Origin: Pseudomonadota bacterium
Lineage (GTDB): Bacteria; Pseudomonadota; Gammaproteobacteria; Xanthomonadales; Xanthomonadaceae
Length of the DNA: 64,000 nt
Direction: 5' to 3'
NCBI GenBank assembly: GCA_018242365.1
Contig: JAFECB010000011.1
Span: 1-64,000, forward strand
Positions 62,036 to 64,000 of the stretch are shown piece by piece (position 1 is the first letter of the stretch; each line of letters opens with the position of its first letter). The notes under the pieces were generated by a model, which had not been told where the DNA came from, did no database searches, and saw only the letters and a list, made by a program, of their open reading frames with translations. A program made the position numbers and the translations under genes.

Positions 62036-62161
62036 ATGAAGGTCCTGTCCTCCCTGAAGTCGGCGAAGACCCGTCACCGCGACTGCAAGGTCGTTCGCCG
62101 TCGCGGCAAGGTCTTCGTGATCTGCAAGTCCAATCCCCGTTTCAAGGCGCGCCAGCGCTGA
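62036..62161 (+). CDS. rpmJ: 50S ribosomal protein L36, zinc-independent (type B, YkgO-like)
   Basis: 41 residues: [20 protein letters not shown] and onward to [10 protein letters not shown]. It is the alternative L36 (about 41 residues) without the CxxC-C-H zinc ribbon of the classical 37-38 residue form; only two single cysteines remain. Such paralogues are often induced by zinc starvation, though in some xanthomonads this is the main L36. It stands alone between divergent cmk and the next gene and has its own terminator at 62188-62212. Confidence 0.93.
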
Positions 62162-62187
62162 GATTCGTGCGCGATTGACGTGCAACG

Positions 62188-62212
62188 AGAGCCGCCGCAG
62201 GGCGGCTCTTTT
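62188..62212 (+). terminator. Rho-independent terminator of rpmJ
   Basis: AGAGCCGCC (62188-62196) and GGCGGCTCT flank a GCAG loop, and a TTTT run follows. It lies 26 bases behind the rpmJ stop. Confidence 0.9.
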
Positions 62213-62315
62213 CGTTACGGGATGCCGTGCCCGCTGCACGCCGGACCAAACCCGGGTGCAGGCCGCGGCGTTTTCGCCATAGAATCAGCGACCATCACCG
62301 CGTTGGAGCACGTCG

Positions 62316-62642
62316 ATGAAGCATCTGCTGTGCAAGACCTCCCTGGCCGTCGCCCTGCTCGGCATGTTCGGCGTCGCCAGCGCCGATACCCTGCTGATCC
62401 AGCGCGTGCAGCAGGAAACCGCCAACATGCCCAAGCGCGGCGCGACCGCGGCGCAGGTGCAGGCACGCTTCGGCGCGCCCAGCCAGCAATTGACGCCGCA
62501 AGGCGGACAACGCCGCGCCTGGCCGACCATCACCCGCTGGGTTTATCCGGCCTTCACCGTGTATTTCCAGCACGGCCACGTGATCGACGCGGTGGCCAAT
62601 CAGGCGACGGCGGACGAAATCGGCCCGAAGCCGGCCAAATAA
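62316..62642 (+). CDS. Small secreted hypothetical protein
   Basis: 108 residues with a signal peptide (LCKTSLAVALLGMFGVASA, cleaved near 23). The mature part reads QQETANMPKRGATAAQVQAR, FGAPSQQL, WPTITRWVYPAFTVYFQHGH and VIDAVANQA. The helix-then-strands pattern with a short GxP turn is like BamE/SmpA-type beta-lactamase-inhibitor-like folds, but it has no lipobox. Function is unknown. It is followed by aguA after seven bases. Confidence 0.75.
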   Translation: MKHLLCKTSLAVALLGMFGVASADTLLIQRVQQETANMPKRGATAAQVQARFGAPSQQLTPQGGQRRAWPTITRWVYPAFTVYFQHGHVIDAVANQATADEIGPKPAK

Positions 62643-62648
62643 GCGGCG

Positions 62649-63701
62649 ATGCCCACCTCTGATGCGCGTTTCCCCGCCGAGTGGGAGCCCCAATCGGCGG
62701 TCCTGATCGCGTGGCCGCATGACGGTACCGACTGGGCTGCCCGCCTGGCCGAGGTGGAAACCACCTATGTCGCGCTGGTAGCCGCCATCACGCGTTTCCA
62801 GCCTGTCGTCATCGTCGTGGCCGACGCCACACTGCAGGCACATGCAACCGCTCGTCTGGATGACGCTGGCGTGGACGTGGCGCGGGTTCGTTTCGTCATC
62901 GCTCCCTACGATGACACCTGGCTACGAGATAGCGGACCGGTGACGCTTGTGTCCACGACCGGGCATCCCGCGTTCACCCTGCTCGATTTCCGCTTCACCG
63001 GCTGGGGTGGGAAGTTCGAAGCTGGCGCTGACGATCGCCTGATCGAACGTCTGAACAACTTGAATCTGTTTCTCACTAGTTCAGTGCAATCGATTGATTT
63101 TGCATTGGAAGGTGGTGCCATCGAGACCGATGGTGACGGCACCCTACTCACCACCTGGCAGTGCCTGCACGAGCGCCACCCGGAAGCCAGCCGTGAGGAA
63201 TTGACCGCCAAGCTGTCCGGCTGGTTGCGGCAGGATCGGGTACTGTGGCTGGACCACGGCGCGCTGGAAGGCGACGATACCGACGCCCATATCGACACCC
63301 TCGCCCGCTTCGCCGCGCCCGACGCCATCGTGTTCCAGGCCTGCGACGACCCGGACGATTCGCACTTTGCCGACCTGCGCGCCATGGCCGCCGAGATCGC
63401 CGCGCTGCGCACCCGCGACGGCCAACCCTATCGCCTGTTTCCGCTGCCGTGGGCACGCCCTGTGCTGGACGAAGGGCGTCGTCTGGCCGCCAGTTACGCT
63501 AATTTCCTGATCGTGAACGGTGCCGTGCTGATGCCAGCCTATGGCGACCCCGCGGACACTGCCGCCGCTGCGGTATTGGCGCAGGCGTTTCCCGACCGCG
63601 AAGTCGTGCAAGTCCCCTGCCGCCCGCTGATCTGGCAGAACGGCAGCCTGCATTGCATCACCATGCAGCTGCCGCAGGGGCTGGTTGAGTCCGATTTTTA
63701 A
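62649..63701 (+). CDS. aguA: Agmatine deiminase (peptidyl-arginine deiminase family)
   Basis: 350 residues. It turns agmatine into N-carbamoylputrescine, a route to putrescine. Family motifs are SAVLIAWPHDGTDWAARLAE, YDDTWLRDSGPVTLV, FRFTGWGGKFEAGADDRLIE and EGGAIETDGDGTLLTTWQC. LWLDHGALEGDDTDAHID contains the catalytic His/Asp region, and the catalytic cysteine is Cys336 in NGSLHCITMQLPQG. The partner aguB (carbamoylputrescine amidase), often adjacent, is not seen; a toxin-antitoxin gene follows instead. Confidence 0.93.
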   Translation: MPTSDARFPAEWEPQSAVLIAWPHDGTDWAARLAEVETTYVALVAAITRFQPVVIVVADATLQAHATARLDDAGVDVARVRFVIAPYDDTWLRDSGPVTLVSTTGHPAFTLLDFRFTGWGGKFEAGADDRLIERLNNLNLFLTSSVQSIDFALEGGAIETDGDGTLLTTWQCLHERHPEASREELTAKLSGWLRQDRVLWLDHGALEGDDTDAHIDTLARFAAPDAIVFQACDDPDDSHFADLRAMAAEIAALRTRDGQPYRLFPLPWARPVLDEGRRLAASYANFLIVNGAVLMPAYGDPADTAAAAVLAQAFPDREVVQVPCRPLIWQNGSLHCITMQLPQGLVESDF

Positions 63702-63779
63702 GGATTGAGCTACAGGCTTGAGCTTGCCGTAGCAACGTAAGTGGACTAGACTAAACCAAGTCCAAGTGGGGCCTGCACC

Positions 63780-64000
63780 ATGTCCGCCATTCCTGCCATC
63801 AACATCCACGAAGCCAAAACCCACCTGTCACGGCTGGTGGAGCAGGTGGCTGCGGGCCAGGAATTCACCATCGCCAAGGCCGGCAAGCCGATGGCGCGGT
63901 TGGTGCCACTGGAAGCGGCCATTCGGCCAAAGACGCTGGGACTGCTGGCGGGCAAACTGGGCATTGCCGATGATTTCGACGCGCCGCTGCCCGACGCCTT
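63780..64000 (+). CDS. Phd/YefM-type antitoxin, cut by the window end
   Basis: From the ATG at 63780 the frame reads SAIPAINIHEAKTHLSRLVE, then QVAAGQEFTIAKAGKPMARL and VPLEAA, the classical Phd/YefM fold that binds DNA and folds on its toxin. The C-terminal toxin-binding part starts (LGLLAGKLGIADDFDAPLPD) and runs off the window. A VapC-type PIN toxin gene is expected next. Upstream, GGACT/AGTCC at about 63741-63762 makes a possible operator for autoregulation. Confidence 0.85.
   Translation, partial: MSAIPAINIHEAKTHLSRLVEQVAAGQEFTIAKAGKPMARLVPLEAAIRPKTLGLLAGKLGIADDFDAPLPDA

Overview
The window looks like chromosomal DNA of a high-GC gammaproteobacterium of the Xanthomonadaceae (Lysobacteraceae), near Lysobacter, Thermomonas, Luteimonas or Pseudoxanthomonas. 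The grounds are gene content and order: fur divergent from bamE/omlA, a ndk-rlmN-pilF-rodZ-yfgM-bamB-der block, psrA beside fadBA, Xanthomonas-type copAB copper resistance genes, and several DUF proteins typical of the family. No database search was possible, so the genus is an inference.

Layout. (1) Positions 1 to about 9530 are an accessory island, visibly more AT-rich than the rest, inserted in rarA. It carries the tail of an IS3-type transposase, a SOS-associated peptidase gene (SRAP/HMCES) that has lost its 5' end, a small gene broken by two stops, a stand-alone OLD-family ATPase/TOPRIM nuclease that is a likely phage-defence gene, and a tightly overlapping four-gene recombination operon: three tyrosine recombinases and a small HTH/coiled-coil protein, Tn554- or RIT-like. 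The surviving rarA piece (9521-10549) has lost its Walker A and B half. (2) 10550-17400: a fluoride riboswitch and crcB, then a copper locus with cueR and the Cu(I) ATPase copA on the minus strand and copZ, a Tat-exported multicopper oxidase and copB on the plus strand, sharing a palindromic divergent CueR-type promoter. (3) 17400-23300: fur/bamE, rnfH, smpB, tRNA-Glu and tRNA-Ala, a DUF1249 protein, and divergent ppsR and ppsA. (4) 23300-29905: a second metal-efflux operon (a small secreted Met/His/Cys protein plus cusCBA) behind another CueR-like palindrome and next to the stump of a GGDEF gene. (5) 29928-36600: two very large paralogous sensor diguanylate cyclases with the oligoribonuclease gene orn between them. 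(6) 36800-41400: tadA, guaA, guaB and folD, with a perfect 21-bp inverted repeat between guaA and guaB. (7) 41600-51750: a zinc-ribbon protein, then a long minus-strand series that includes cofactor genes (moeB-rhodanese, mobA) and the envelope/translation block der, bamB, yfgM, rodZ, pilF, rlmN, ndk. (8) 52000-56410: a PsrA-like TetR regulator with its operator, then fadB and fadA. (9) 56500-62200: galU, lapB, ihfB, rpsA, cmk and rpmJ. (10) To the end: a small secreted protein, agmatine deiminase and the start of a Phd/YefM antitoxin gene.

Three themes stand out. Copper handling is layered: cytoplasmic sensing and export (CueR, CopA, CopZ), periplasmic oxidation (the multicopper oxidase), outer-membrane CopB, and trans-envelope efflux (CusCBA), with similar operator palindromes at both loci. 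Cyclic-di-GMP synthesis by two sensor cyclases is placed around Orn, the enzyme that clears pGpG. The island combines an unusual recombinase set with a probable anti-phage nuclease and an interrupted host gene.
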